Both the position numbers and the translations under genes were made by a program. The notes below the pieces were generated by a model. The model did no database searches. It was given only the letters and a program-made list of their open reading frames with translations, and was not told the origin of the DNA. From Oscillospiraceae bacterium (GTDB lineage Bacteria; Bacillota; Clostridia; Oscillospirales; Ruminococcaceae): DNA of 64,000 nt. The stretch is from positions 1 through 64,000 of the forward strand of contig WRLG01000014.1 in the NCBI GenBank assembly GCA_009777725.1, given 5' to 3'. This document shows, piece after piece, positions 31,228 to 40,187 of the stretch (the first letter of the stretch is position 1; each line of letters starts with the position of its first letter).

Positions 31228-32577
31228 TTACTCACCAAATTCCCAACCCCTTGAATTATCTGCTCGTTTAATATCCTCCACTCCCGAAATCGGTGTACCG
31301 AGACTTACAAGTTTTTGTTCTCCTGCTTTCCTTTCGGCGTTAAATTTTTTCAAAAGGTCCTCATGTTTTTTCAATTCGGCGGCATACTGTTCTCTGCGTT
31401 GGGCATCTTCAATAGTGTCTATTAATGCGATTGCTGATTGCAGTGCTGCCTTTAATTGAGTTTCCTGTTGCTGTAGCTCGGCTTTATGCCTGCTGAGTTC
31501 AATTTCACGGTTGTTCAGCAATACCGTTTGTTTATCAATCCACTTTTTGATGTTTCGGTTTCGTTTTATTTGAATTACAAGCTCATTTTTTTCTTCGTTA
31601 AGTGCAAACCTGTCCGTTTCAATCGTAGCTTTGTCTGCTTCAACCTCGGCTTTAAAACTCTTGGCTTCGCTCATAATTTTCTTAGCTTGTTTTTTAATCT
31701 CATCACGCTTCCGCTGCGATTCCGCATTGCGTTTTAACGTTTCTCGATGTAAGCGGTAGTCGGCGGTGTTCATGTGTTTCGTTTGATGGTCGGGTTCGTT
31801 TATAATCGTAATGCCCAATTTATCCTCAGCTATTTCAATCCATTTTTCCCGGCAGATTTTTGTGAAAGTAACTTGGCGAGTATTGTAAAAATAATCCTCG
31901 CCTTTAACAGTTTTTTTGATGGGCTCGTCGATCAGATTTCCGGCAATATCAATGCCATAAACACCTTCTTTTAAATCGGGGCGAGGCAGTTCGATTCCCG
32001 CCGCTTTCATTCCCCGTGTCATTGAAAACTTAATCGTCCCATCTGATTGTGCGTAATGCCAAACGCCCCTCTGCTGAGCGTGAGGAGTTGCCTCATCATA
32101 ATGCTCCGCTGAGTTCAAAATTTTAAAATGGCTTCCGTATTTCTCATTAAGCCAAATCCTAAAGTCTTTGAATATGATATGAAAATCATCTTCCGAAGGA
32201 TGTTCTTCAGTATTTCCAATTTGCAAAATCATTTCATATGGCTTTGGTTGTTTAGCAATCCATTCCTCAAGTGTTCCCATATTTTCAGCGTATTTATATT
32301 GACCGTTTTTTATGTAACGATTCTTTTGGGCGAGGTAAGCAGGTTCCAATGTTGTCTCATAATATTTCTGTTCAACCTCCTCGAATGTCATATAGCTTCC
32401 GCCCAATGTATCAGCAAAATAATATTCGCCCTGATAAATATCATAATGCATATTGTCAACAGTGCGGCACGGATCAATATATTTTGACCTGTTTATATCA
32501 AATTTTCGATCGTTATGTTTAACTGACATTTTACTCGATGACGTCCCTCCGTGCAAGCTGGCTTTCATATCATTCAT
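31228..32577 (-). CDS. MOBV-type relaxase (Pre/Mob family)
   Basis: The 449-residue protein has the MOBV metal-binding motif HYDEATPHAQ (HxDExTPHxH form) near residue 168, preceded by an EEWIAKQPKPYEMILQIGN core and followed by RGVWHYAQSDGTIKFS. The C-terminal half from about residue 280 is a long charged coiled coil (KRDEIKKQAKKIMSEAKSFK...), usual for Pre/Mob proteins. Start ATG 32577 follows AAGGAAG. The region just upstream holds nested inverted repeats suited to an oriT. It would nick the excised element for transfer by a helper conjugation system. Confidence 0.85.
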   Translation of the reverse strand: MNDMKASLHGGTSSSKMSVKHNDRKFDINRSKYIDPCRTVDNMHYDIYQGEYYFADTLGGSYMTFEEVEQKYYETTLEPAYLAQKNRYIKNGQYKYAENMGTLEEWIAKQPKPYEMILQIGNTEEHPSEDDFHIIFKDFRIWLNEKYGSHFKILNSAEHYDEATPHAQQRGVWHYAQSDGTIKFSMTRGMKAAGIELPRPDLKEGVYGIDIAGNLIDEPIKKTVKGEDYFYNTRQVTFTKICREKWIEIAEDKLGITIINEPDHQTKHMNTADYRLHRETLKRNAESQRKRDEIKKQAKKIMSEAKSFKAEVEADKATIETDRFALNEEKNELVIQIKRNRNIKKWIDKQTVLLNNREIELSRHKAELQQQETQLKAALQSAIALIDTIEDAQRREQYAAELKKHEDLLKKFNAERKAGEQKLVSLGTPISGVEDIKRADNSRGWEFGE

Positions 32578-32593
32578 ATTAATCTTCCTTTCT

Positions 32594-32703
32594 GACCGCT
32601 ATGCGGTCTGTAACGTTTTTAGGTTGCGGGGGCAACCATACTAAAAGCAATAACCCAATATTGCCTTTAGGAATTTTCACCTTTGGTGACTATATTCCTA
32701 AAG
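32594..32703. other. Candidate origin of transfer (oriT)
   Basis: The 233-base gap between the relaxase and relaxosome genes contains three hairpins: GACCGC/GCGGTC (32594-32608), GGTTGC/GCAACC (32622-32637) and a large one at 32665-32703 with a 10-bp outer stem CTTTAGGAAT/ATTCCTAAAG and inner TCACC/GGTGA. MOBV oriTs are nicked beside such inverted repeats just upstream of the mob gene. AGGGG/CCCCT at 32717-32731 is a further small hairpin. The nick site cannot be assigned. Confidence 0.6.
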
Positions 32704-32810
32704 ACTTGGGCCAAAGAGGGGCGTAACCCCTTCTCCAGACTCTCCCCTAACCCGCATAAAACGCAGGTATATCAGCAATATCAGATATTGCCGATAACAA
32801 TACGAGATAG

Positions 32811-33209
32811 CTATGCACCGAACATTTTGCGATGTTCATTGCGTTCTAATAAAAATTTTTCGTGTTGTTTATCTGACCACTTATTAGCTGTGGCATATAC
32901 CGCTAATGCCACGTAATCGGATTTTTCTAAACCGTATTTTTCTGCCTCGGTTTCAATTAATGCGACAATATGGTCGTTAAGTTTGTATGTGCGTTGCTGT
33001 TTTTCATCTTGTTTTTTAGATTTTTTTGGTATTGTTGTTGCCGCTTGGGTTATATCAACAGATTTTTCTATTGCCGATAAATCGCCTTGCTTTGAGGTCG
33101 GGATAATCGCCGGTGGAGCGGATTGCGGTGGAGTGATCGCCGGTTGAGGGATAGGTGTATGTACATAACCCTGCGTTGCCGGGTTAGCAGATTGATAATT
33201 TTGTTCCAT
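32811..33209 (-). CDS. Relaxosome accessory (RHH/MobC-like) protein
   Basis: The 132-residue protein has a Pro/Gln/Ala-rich N-terminal 50 residues, a basic stretch (PKKSKKQDEKQQRTYKL) and a C-terminal part NDHIVALIETEAEKYGLEKSDYVALAVYATAN that fits a ribbon-helix-helix DNA-binding domain. Such proteins bind oriT with the relaxase. It is upstream of and co-oriented with the relaxase, with the oriT-like region in between. GGAGAA precedes ATG. Confidence 0.6.
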   Translation of the reverse strand: MEQNYQSANPATQGYVHTPIPQPAITPPQSAPPAIIPTSKQGDLSAIEKSVDITQAATTIPKKSKKQDEKQQRTYKLNDHIVALIETEAEKYGLEKSDYVALAVYATANKWSDKQHEKFLLERNEHRKMFGA

Positions 33210-33246
33210 AATAATTCTCCTTCACATTATATTTGAATTCCTATTT

Positions 33247-33263
33247 AAGCCCCGTCGGGGCTT
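33247..33263. terminator. AAGCCCC-GTC-GGGGCTT hairpin
   Basis: A 7-bp perfect stem with a three-base loop follows the excisionase remnant on the minus strand. No T run is present on either strand, so termination efficiency is uncertain; it may instead mark a processing or regulatory site before the relaxosome gene. Confidence 0.4.
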
Positions 33264-33286
33264 CGGGTGTAGTTTTGATTGCCTTT

Positions 33287-33502
33287 TTATGTTGCGTGTT
33301 TCTGATTTTCACCTCCCTCTTCTCTACATATAGTACCCCCTGAAAGATACGCCGACAGCACAGCCATATCCACCAATCGCATACGATGTACCTGCACGGT
33401 AGGAATTTTGCCCGATAACAAAATCTCTCTGAGGGCATATTTTGATAGATTCGTCTGTGGGTCGTCTTTAAGTATTTCGGTATATGCGGCGTCAAGTGTT
33501 CT
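33287..33502 (-). pseudogene. Excisionase-like HTH protein with lost start
   Basis: On the minus strand the frame from 33502 reads RTLDAAYTEILKDDPQTNLS, KYALREILLSGKIPTVQVHR and MRLVDMAVLSAYLSGG. This is the MerR/Xis-type winged helix of small excisionase-family proteins of mobile elements (TLxxAYxEIxxxDPxTxLTKYAxR pattern). Homologues begin with Met directly before this point; here the upstream sequence is antisense to the XRE gene and supplies no ATG with a ribosome binding site. Expression is doubtful. This would have controlled directionality of integrase. Confidence 0.65.
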
Positions 33503-34189
33503 GGAAAACGCACACCAAACACAGAGCAAATTATCAAAATATCGAAAGTTCTTAATGCTTCCGCCGATTATCTGCTCGGGTTGTCTGGCGTTGCAACCTC
33601 TGATACACATATAAAAGATGTATGTGAGTATACAGGGCTTTCCGAATCTGCTGTCTGTGAGTTGCAAAAAATACAAGCCTTAGATAACGAAAGTTCACCG
33701 ATTAAAATAGAGTGTGAGCTTGAAACAGAGTCTGACACAATCCTCCGCTTTGAAGATGAAGCATATATCGAAACCATAAAACAAAGTGACATATTGAATG
33801 AAATTATAGAAGAACCCGAATTTGCAAAAATATTGACAGATATTAATCGGTTTGTCACACGGATTAGCATTGAAAGTAAATTTCTTTGTGATGAGAATGA
33901 ATACTCGGCAGATGACATTTTGTGCAGACATAACGATGTTATGAAAATGGACGAAGAAACGTGTTTGGGCGATTTGCAGAGCGACATAAAATGCGAAAAA
34001 GACCTGCTACTATATTACATACAAAAATCTTTCGTTGAACTTGTTGAACGTGTTGGAGAAAGATTAGGCGAAAATAATTTAAAAATGACAGACAAAGGCG
34101 AGAAGCTTTATGACAAAATAAACGAGCGAACAACATATAAAAACATGGTAATTTATGACGGAAAAAGAAAAGATAACAATACAGAATAA
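33503..34189 (+). pseudogene. XRE-family regulator lacking its N-terminal HTH half
   Basis: From exactly 33503 the plus strand reads GKRTPNTEQIIKISKVLNAS and ADYLLGLSGVATSDTHIKDV, the second half of an XRE helix-turn-helix followed by the usual DYLLGLS linker; about 35-40 N-terminal residues are missing. Some 185 further residues form an acidic helical C-terminal domain. No start is available before TTG 33581, the track start (202 residues). It probably was the element's repressor. It abuts the excisionase remnant head to head without a spacer. Confidence 0.65.
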
Positions 34190-34204
34190 GGAGAGTTTAC
34201 AGTA

Positions 34205-35455
34205 ATGGCAAACATAAGAAAAAGGGGAAACACATACCAAGTTGATGTATTAGAGGGGCGTACCGCTGATGGCAAAAGAATACGACGCACAGCTACATTC
34301 ACCCCCGAACCCACTATGACACCTAAACAAATCGAAAAAGCATTGAATAAATTTGTTGTGAATTTTGAAGAACAAGTCAAGCAAGGATTGTATCAAGATG
34401 GGAAAATTAAGTTCCAAGAATATGCCGAACACTGGCTTGAAACTACGGTCAAACGCTCCAACAAACACCGCACACATATTACATATGAAGACATTTTGAA
34501 AAAACGCATATATCCTGTGCTTGGTCATTTGCGTCTTGAGGACATTCGCCCCGCACATATCAAGGCATTATTGCGTGACTGGGAAGAGAACGCAACAAAC
34601 GCAAAAACGGGTACACCGCTAAGCGGGAAAACACTTAATAACTATTTCCGCGTGTTGTCGAGTCTTTTCAGTTGCGCAGTAGAAGACGGGCGGTTGAACA
34701 ATAACCCTTGCAAGAACGTAGCAGCGCCGAAATTTAAGCAAAAGCGAGTCGAATATTTGCAGGACATTCATGTTCCCATATTCCTCGAAATGGTTGACAA
34801 TGCCGCCGATGACAATGCGGTGACAGATTTTCCGCTTGCGATAAAAATACTTTTGTTCTCAGGATTACGGCGAGGAGAATTGCTCGGTTTAACTTGGTCA
34901 GCGGTTGATTTTAATAAAGGGCAGATTGATATTTCGACAACCTCTTTGTACGCACCGGACAGAGGCATCTACGCAGAAACTCCCAAAACTGACAAATCGG
35001 CAAGGATTGTAAAACTCCCTGCCGAATTAATTTCTATGCTTGAAAATTACAGAGCAACTCAAAAAGAAATCGCCGCAAAATACGGCGACAAGTGGAATAA
35101 CAATGCGGGGTACATATTTACACAAAAATACGGAGAGCCGCTTCACCCCGATACGCTGACAGGCTGGCTGCGCAAACGCCTGATGCGGCACAACGCTAAA
35201 ATGAAAGAACTCGGAGAAACCGATAAAATTCTCCCCATGGTAAGTCCTCATGATTTAAGACATACCCATGCGAGTTTGCTCATTTCGGAGAATACGAACA
35301 TCAGAACAATATCTTCACGGCTCGGACACGCCGCCGTTACAACAACATTGAACACATACAGCCATGAAATAAAAAGTGCAGAGATCGCCGCCGTTGAACT
35401 TCTTGAGAGCAAGTATCTTAGGAAACACGTACAAAAAACAACGCCTCCGAATTAA
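34205..35455 (+). CDS. int: Tyrosine recombinase (integrase)
   Basis: The 416-residue protein has an AP2-like arm-binding N-terminus (IRKRGNTYQVDVLEGRTADGKRIRRTATF), a SAM-like core-binding domain (about 75-175), and a catalytic domain with Arg in LFSGLRRGELLGL, the HxxR box SPHDLRHTHAS, RLGHAAVTTTLNTYSH with the tyrosine nucleophile, and the His/Trp-equivalent LGH. It is complete for the Tn916/phage-type family. It lies 125 bases from the intact tRNA-fMet att site. GGAGA precedes ATG. The arm-type repeats at both ends of the element are its likely binding sites. Confidence 0.95.
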   Translation: MANIRKRGNTYQVDVLEGRTADGKRIRRTATFTPEPTMTPKQIEKALNKFVVNFEEQVKQGLYQDGKIKFQEYAEHWLETTVKRSNKHRTHITYEDILKKRIYPVLGHLRLEDIRPAHIKALLRDWEENATNAKTGTPLSGKTLNNYFRVLSSLFSCAVEDGRLNNNPCKNVAAPKFKQKRVEYLQDIHVPIFLEMVDNAADDNAVTDFPLAIKILLFSGLRRGELLGLTWSAVDFNKGQIDISTTSLYAPDRGIYAETPKTDKSARIVKLPAELISMLENYRATQKEIAAKYGDKWNNNAGYIFTQKYGEPLHPDTLTGWLRKRLMRHNAKMKELGETDKILPMVSPHDLRHTHASLLISENTNIRTISSRLGHAAVTTTLNTYSHEIKSAEIAAVELLESKYLRKHVQKTTPPN

Positions 35456-35470
35456 ATCATAGGCGTTGTT
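35437..35470 (+). terminator. Terminator at the end of int
   Basis: AACAACGCCT (35437-35446, within the last codons) pairs perfectly with AGGCGTTGTT (35461-35470). Confidence 0.7.
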
Positions 35471-35485
35471 AAAATATTAAAAATC

Positions 35486-35512
35486 ACATTGTCCGTCAAA
35501 TGTCCGTCAAAT
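35486..35512 (+). repeat. Integrase arm-type repeats, right end
   Basis: Two direct TGTCCGTCAAA units (35490 and 35501) lie in a 27-bp block identical to 6529-6555. It is 70 bases from the core site. Confidence 0.75.
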
Positions 35513-35540
35513 GCTTGAAACAAAGGTGTTTCGGCAGAAA

Positions 35541-35574
35541 ATAAAAAACCCCGCAAACCTTGAAGTTTACAGAG
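35541..35574 (-). terminator. Terminator downstream of tRNA-fMet (element-borne)
   Basis: On the minus strand CTCTGTAAAC pairs with GTTTGCGGGG (including G-U pairs) and is followed by TTTTTTAT. The mobile element supplies this terminator in place of the ancestral one now at 6326-6366. Confidence 0.6.
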
Positions 35575-35579
35575 TTTTC

Positions 35580-35658
<79 letters not shown>

Positions 35659-35776
35659 GTAAAGATAGTTATATTCGTTGCTTATTATTAACACCGTTTT
35701 TTTATTATATCATAAATAAAATTGCGTGTCAAGCTTTTTTTTATTTTTTTATGAATTTATTTTATTTAAAACCGAT

Positions 35777-35835
35777 AAGCCGTGTTTACAGCCGTTCGCC
35801 GCCTGCCTTTCGATGAACGGCTATGAACACGGCTT
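35777..35835. repeat. Nested inverted repeat between tRNA-fMet and glycosyltransferase genes
   Basis: AAGCCGTGTT/AACACGGCTT (10 bp) encloses AGCCGTTC/GAACGGCT (8 bp), giving a long two-part hairpin. No strong T run follows on the plus strand. The rest of the 270-base gap holds only the promoter at 35860-35888. Confidence 0.6.
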
Positions 35836-35859
35836 CTAAAAAAACCAAGAAATTCCCCC

Positions 35860-35888
35860 TTGCTTTATTTACTTTTTTTTGATATAAT
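35860..35888 (+). promoter_or_regulatory. Promoter of the glycosyltransferase genes
   Basis: TTGCTT (35860-35865), 17 bases, TATAAT (35883-35888), about 42 bases before ATG 35931 and its AGAAAGGA site. Confidence 0.75.
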
Positions 35889-35930
35889 GAATAATGTAAT
35901 TATCGCTTAAACAGAAAGGACTAAATTGCT

Positions 35931-38900
35931 ATGGTATTAACAATAGGCATGATAGTTAAAAATGAGGGGAGAATACTTGAAAGGTGTCTTGAATCACTTA
36001 AACCTATACGGGAGGCTTTGGAAACCGAGCTTATTATCGTTGACACGGGCTCAGAGGATAATACCGTTGAAATAGCCGAAAAATACGCCGATGAGGTTCG
36101 CCGCTTTGAATGGGTTAAGGACTTCTCAGCCGCGCGGAACGCATCCTTGGAGGGAGCTAAGGGCGAATGGTTTATGTATATAGACGCGGACGAATGGTTC
36201 GGCGATTGCACGGAACTGATTGAGTTTTTTAAGTCCGGGGAGTATAAACGCTATAATTCCGCCTGCTATACCCAGAGAAATTATTCGGAAGCGGATTTAG
36301 AGGGGCGGTATTTTGACGCGGTGGTTCTGCGTATGACAAAAATTATGCCGAATACTAAATTTGTTAAGCTCGTGCATGAGTATTTAAATACCAGAGGCGA
36401 GCCGATTAAAATTCTCGGCTCATATGTTCACCATACGGGATATGCAGGCTTAGGCGGCGCGGATAATCCGAAACGCCTTAGCTATATTGAAATTCTGCTT
36501 CGCGAGCTTGAAGAAACGGGCGGCGCGGAGGTGATTACCTATATGCAGCTTTTTGACCTGTATTTTGCGTATGATAACGCTAAGGCGGAGGAATACTGCA
36601 AAAAGGGGATAGAGGTCAATACAAGGCTTAGGTATAATACCTTTCTTAATTACGTTTTTATGAAGGGGGTCGCCTTGGCTAGGGCTAACGGCGGCAATTA
36701 CGCTAAAGCGGCTCAAACCATAAGCGATTATTTCGCGAAAAGGGCTAAGGACAGGAATGTCAAGGGAATGATTGCAAATGACATTGAAATGTATGCCCTT
36801 AAAGCGATTGCTTCGCATAAGCTGGGTAATATTCAGCAGATGAAAAGTGCCGCTAAGCGGTATAACGACTTATATTTGAAATATAAAAAAGGGATGTACC
36901 GCACTGCCGACCTCATGTCGTCTGCGCCTCGGTTTTTAAACGATGAGGAATTTATCCAGATAAACCGCGACCTTGTTAACGCGCTTGAAAAGTCGGGGGC
37001 TTTAAGCGAAGCGGAGGAATTTCGCAAAAATCTGCCTCTTGATGCTTCTGTGGGCGAGAATAATGATGGCGGCGAAAAAATTGTGCTGACAATCGGCATG
37101 ATAGTTAAAAATGAGGAGAAAACCCTTGAAAGATGCCTTGAATCCTTGGCTCCGATAAGGAAAGCCGTCAAAACCGAGCTGATTATTGTTGATACCGGGT
37201 CTTCCGACGGCACGGTTGAGATTGCGGAAAAATACGCCGACGAGGTGCGGCATTTTGAATGGGTTAGTGACTTCGCCGCCGCCAGAAACGCATCCTTGAA
37301 GGGTGCTAAGGGCGAGTGGTTTATGTTCATTGATGCCGATGAATGGTTCGGGGATTCCTCCGACTTGACAGAGTTTTTCATTTCGGGCGAATATAAACGC
37401 TTTAATTCAGCCGCTTACACGCTGAGGAATTACATGACGGAGGACATCAACAGCCGTTATGTCGATGGTTTAGGTATTCGCGTTACAAAGATTCTGCCCG
37501 ACACCGCTTTTGTTAAGCCCATCCATGAATATCTCAATACCTGCGGCGAACCGTATAAAACCCTCACCTCCTATGTCCACCATATAGGCTACGCCGAAAC
37601 GAGCAATCAAAAGGAAGAAAAGCGTCAGCGAAACATAAACATTCTGCTAAGGGAGCTTGAAGAAACAAAGGGCGACAGCGTAAGCGCGTACAATCAGCTT
37701 TTTGACGTTTATTACGGCGTTGACAACGCGCTGGCGGAGGAATATTGCAAAAAAGGCATAGAAGCAAACACCCGCCTTAACTACAGCATCTATATGAACT
37801 ATGTCTTTTTAAAGGGTATCGCCTTGTCAAGGATTAACGCGGGAGATTGCTCCGGCGCAGATGATGTGATACGCGATTATTTTGCCAAAAGGGCTAAGGA
37901 TAAACATATAAAAGGAATTATCGCGAACGATATTGAAATGCACGCTCTGAAAGCCGTGGTTTCCCAAGGGTTATTGAATATCTCTCAGATGAAAAATTCG
38001 GTAAAGCGTTATAATGACTTATATAAAAAGTATAAGCAGGGGATGTATCGCACCCCTGACCTCTTATCGTATGCCCCCCGATTTTTAAGCGACAATGAGT
38101 TTATCAATCTTAATCTGGACTTGATTGACGTTCTGGAGGCTTCGGGCGCGTTCGGGGAGGCGGAGGAATTTCGTAAGAATCTGCCGCGCGAAGCTTCTCC
38201 CGCCGCAAACGAAAATGCCGATGGTCAAACGATGCTGACCATCGGTATGATAGTTAAAAATGAGGAGGAAAACCTTGAAAGGTGTCTTGAATCCTTAGCT
38301 CCGATAAGGGAATCCGTTAAAACCGAGTTGATTATAGTCGATACCGGCTCGACCGATAATACGGTTGCAATCGCTCAAAAATATGCCGATGAGGTGCGGC
38401 ATTTTGAATGGATTAAGGATTTCGCCGCCGCCAGAAACGTCTCCTTAAAGGATGCTAAGGGCAAGTGGTTTATGTTTATCGATGCGGACGAATGGTTTGG
38501 GGACTGTGAAGAAATCATAGCGTTCTTCAATACGGGCGAGTATAAAAATTACAATACCGCCTCATATCTTGTAAGGAATTATATGACGGATAACATTCAC
38601 GGGCGTTATTCTGCAGGGGCGGTTTTGCGTATTACAAAAATCCTGCCGCAGACAAGGTTTGAGGGGGTTATCCACGAGCATTTGACTACAACGGGAGAGC
38701 CGATTAAGCAGTTGAATTCCTACTCCCACCATTTCGGATATTTAGAGCTGAACGATGACGACAGCGAGAAGCGCAAGCGCAATACCGAGCTTCTTTTAAA
38801 AAAGCTTGCGGAGGATGCAGATAACGCGCTGAACTATCAGCAGTTGTTTGACGTTAACTACGGCTTTGATAACCAAAAAGCAATTGAATACGCTCAAAAG

Positions 38901-40181
38901 GGGATTAAAGTTGCGGAGAAAAAAAATGAAAACCCCTATCTGCCTTATATTCTCACTAAATCTATTATCAGTGCCTATATCTATGATGAGGCTTACGAAA
39001 ATGCCGCCGAAGCTTTAAAGGGGTATTTTATAAGGAAAGTTGCCGATAAAAGCGTAGAGCCCGTTATTGTTACCGATATGGACATATATGCGATGAAAAC
39101 AGTTACTTACCTTAAGCTTGACGTAAACGAAGCGGTTCGCGCCTTTAATAAATATACGGAAATCTACAAAAAATATAAAAAAGGAACGCTGAAAACAAAC
39201 GATATTTATTACGATATACCCCGTTATTCCAATGAGGTCGAGCAACTGAACATAAGCTGTATGCTTTTAGGCGCGCTTATAAAGGGCGGCAAGTATCATA
39301 CCGCGCTGGAATACAGGAAAAACGCGCCCTATTCGCAGATAATATTAAGCTTCGGCTACGGTACACTGCGCGTTCGGATTAAAGGGGACTTGGAAATAAT
39401 AATAGCCTTGGAGAAATACGCCGTTCTTGATGATTTGCTTAATCAGCTTAAAGAAGATAAAACAGCCGTAACAATTTTAGAAGAATTGCTCCTTGAAAAG
39501 CTTGCCTCCATGACTGTTCCCGATGCAAAAGCTAAATTCATCAACGAGCTTAATGCCCGCGCGGTTCATTCGGAGCTCTCCGTTCAATTCAAGCGAAGTT
39601 TAATTTTACACAACAGAAAAGACGGCGTTACGGAGGATTATGTATATTCGGTAATCGGCGAACATGCCGTGCTTCCGGCTTATCTGGCGGATATTGTTTA
39701 TCTGTCGCTTAAACATAACGTGCTGGAGCATGAGGTTTTGAGCAAAACCGATACCGAGAGGCTGGAGGAATACTATAACGCCTGCAACCACAAGGAAGCC
39801 TTTTTGCAAACATTGCGTGAATATGCCGAAAGGGATGACGGAGAGCAGCTTACCCCCTTTCAATATATGTGGAAAGCGCGAGCCGCGCTTTTGGCGTTAA
39901 AGCGGATTCAAAGTTTAAGCGATGCCGATACGGTGGGGCTTTTTACCATATATTCCTTTTATTCAATGTCCTATAACGAAGCCGTGTTTAAAAACGAAAT
40001 TACAGCGGGAGAGCTTGCCGAGGAATTGCCTAAGGAAAATCTTATTGGGCATTACAGCTTTCGCGCCGCTGTTGCTTTTAACAACAGAGATGTTAAAACC
40101 TGCGTAGGCTTCATGAAAAAAGCCGCGGTTTTAGATATTGGGCTTAAAAGGGTTGTTACCGCTATGGGGAAATTATTTTGA
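35931..40181 (+). CDS. Triple-domain glycosyltransferase-2/TPR-like protein
   Basis: This 1416-residue protein contains three tandem copies of a roughly 380-residue unit starting near residues 1, 384 and 766. Each opens with LTIGMIVKNE, RCLESL, ELIIVDTGS, the DxD-type IDADEWFGD and VHEYLNT/IHEHLTT, the GT2 (GT-A) glycosyltransferase pattern, followed by a helical repeat region with paired-helix motifs (EEYCKKGIE, FAKRAKD). The C-terminal 250 residues are an extra helical region ending VGFMKKAAVLDIGLKRV. It lacks membrane helices, so sugar transfer to a protein or surface precursor from the cytosol is inferred. Tandem units suggest processive or multi-sugar activity. Confidence 0.85.
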   Translation: MVLTIGMIVKNEGRILERCLESLKPIREALETELIIVDTGSEDNTVEIAEKYADEVRRFEWVKDFSAARNASLEGAKGEWFMYIDADEWFGDCTELIEFFKSGEYKRYNSACYTQRNYSEADLEGRYFDAVVLRMTKIMPNTKFVKLVHEYLNTRGEPIKILGSYVHHTGYAGLGGADNPKRLSYIEILLRELEETGGAEVITYMQLFDLYFAYDNAKAEEYCKKGIEVNTRLRYNTFLNYVFMKGVALARANGGNYAKAAQTISDYFAKRAKDRNVKGMIANDIEMYALKAIASHKLGNIQQMKSAAKRYNDLYLKYKKGMYRTADLMSSAPRFLNDEEFIQINRDLVNALEKSGALSEAEEFRKNLPLDASVGENNDGGEKIVLTIGMIVKNEEKTLERCLESLAPIRKAVKTELIIVDTGSSDGTVEIAEKYADEVRHFEWVSDFAAARNASLKGAKGEWFMFIDADEWFGDSSDLTEFFISGEYKRFNSAAYTLRNYMTEDINSRYVDGLGIRVTKILPDTAFVKPIHEYLNTCGEPYKTLTSYVHHIGYAETSNQKEEKRQRNINILLRELEETKGDSVSAYNQLFDVYYGVDNALAEEYCKKGIEANTRLNYSIYMNYVFLKGIALSRINAGDCSGADDVIRDYFAKRAKDKHIKGIIANDIEMHALKAVVSQGLLNISQMKNSVKRYNDLYKKYKQGMYRTPDLLSYAPRFLSDNEFINLNLDLIDVLEASGAFGEAEEFRKNLPREASPAANENADGQTMLTIGMIVKNEEENLERCLESLAPIRESVKTELIIVDTGSTDNTVAIAQKYADEVRHFEWIKDFAAARNVSLKDAKGKWFMFIDADEWFGDCEEIIAFFNTGEYKNYNTASYLVRNYMTDNIHGRYSAGAVLRITKILPQTRFEGVIHEHLTTTGEPIKQLNSYSHHFGYLELNDDDSEKRKRNTELLLKKLAEDADNALNYQQLFDVNYGFDNQKAIEYAQKGIKVAEKKNENPYLPYILTKSIISAYIYDEAYENAAEALKGYFIRKVADKSVEPVIVTDMDIYAMKTVTYLKLDVNEAVRAFNKYTEIYKKYKKGTLKTNDIYYDIPRYSNEVEQLNISCMLLGALIKGGKYHTALEYRKNAPYSQIILSFGYGTLRVRIKGDLEIIIALEKYAVLDDLLNQLKEDKTAVTILEELLLEKLASMTVPDAKAKFINELNARAVHSELSVQFKRSLILHNRKDGVTEDYVYSVIGEHAVLPAYLADIVYLSLKHNVLEHEVLSKTDTERLEEYYNACNHKEAFLQTLREYAERDDGEQLTPFQYMWKARAALLALKRIQSLSDADTVGLFTIYSFYSMSYNEAVFKNEITAGELAEELPKENLIGHYSFRAAVAFNNRDVKTCVGFMKKAAVLDIGLKRVVTAMGKLF

Positions 40182-40187
40182 AAGGCT

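Noticed and set aside
33241-33537. Minus-strand 98-residue ORF
   Set aside because: Shadow of the excisionase remnant in another frame.
34205-35455. Integrative conjugative element with own secretion system
   Set aside because: No VirB4, VirB6 or pilus-channel genes in the element; it can only be mobilizable.
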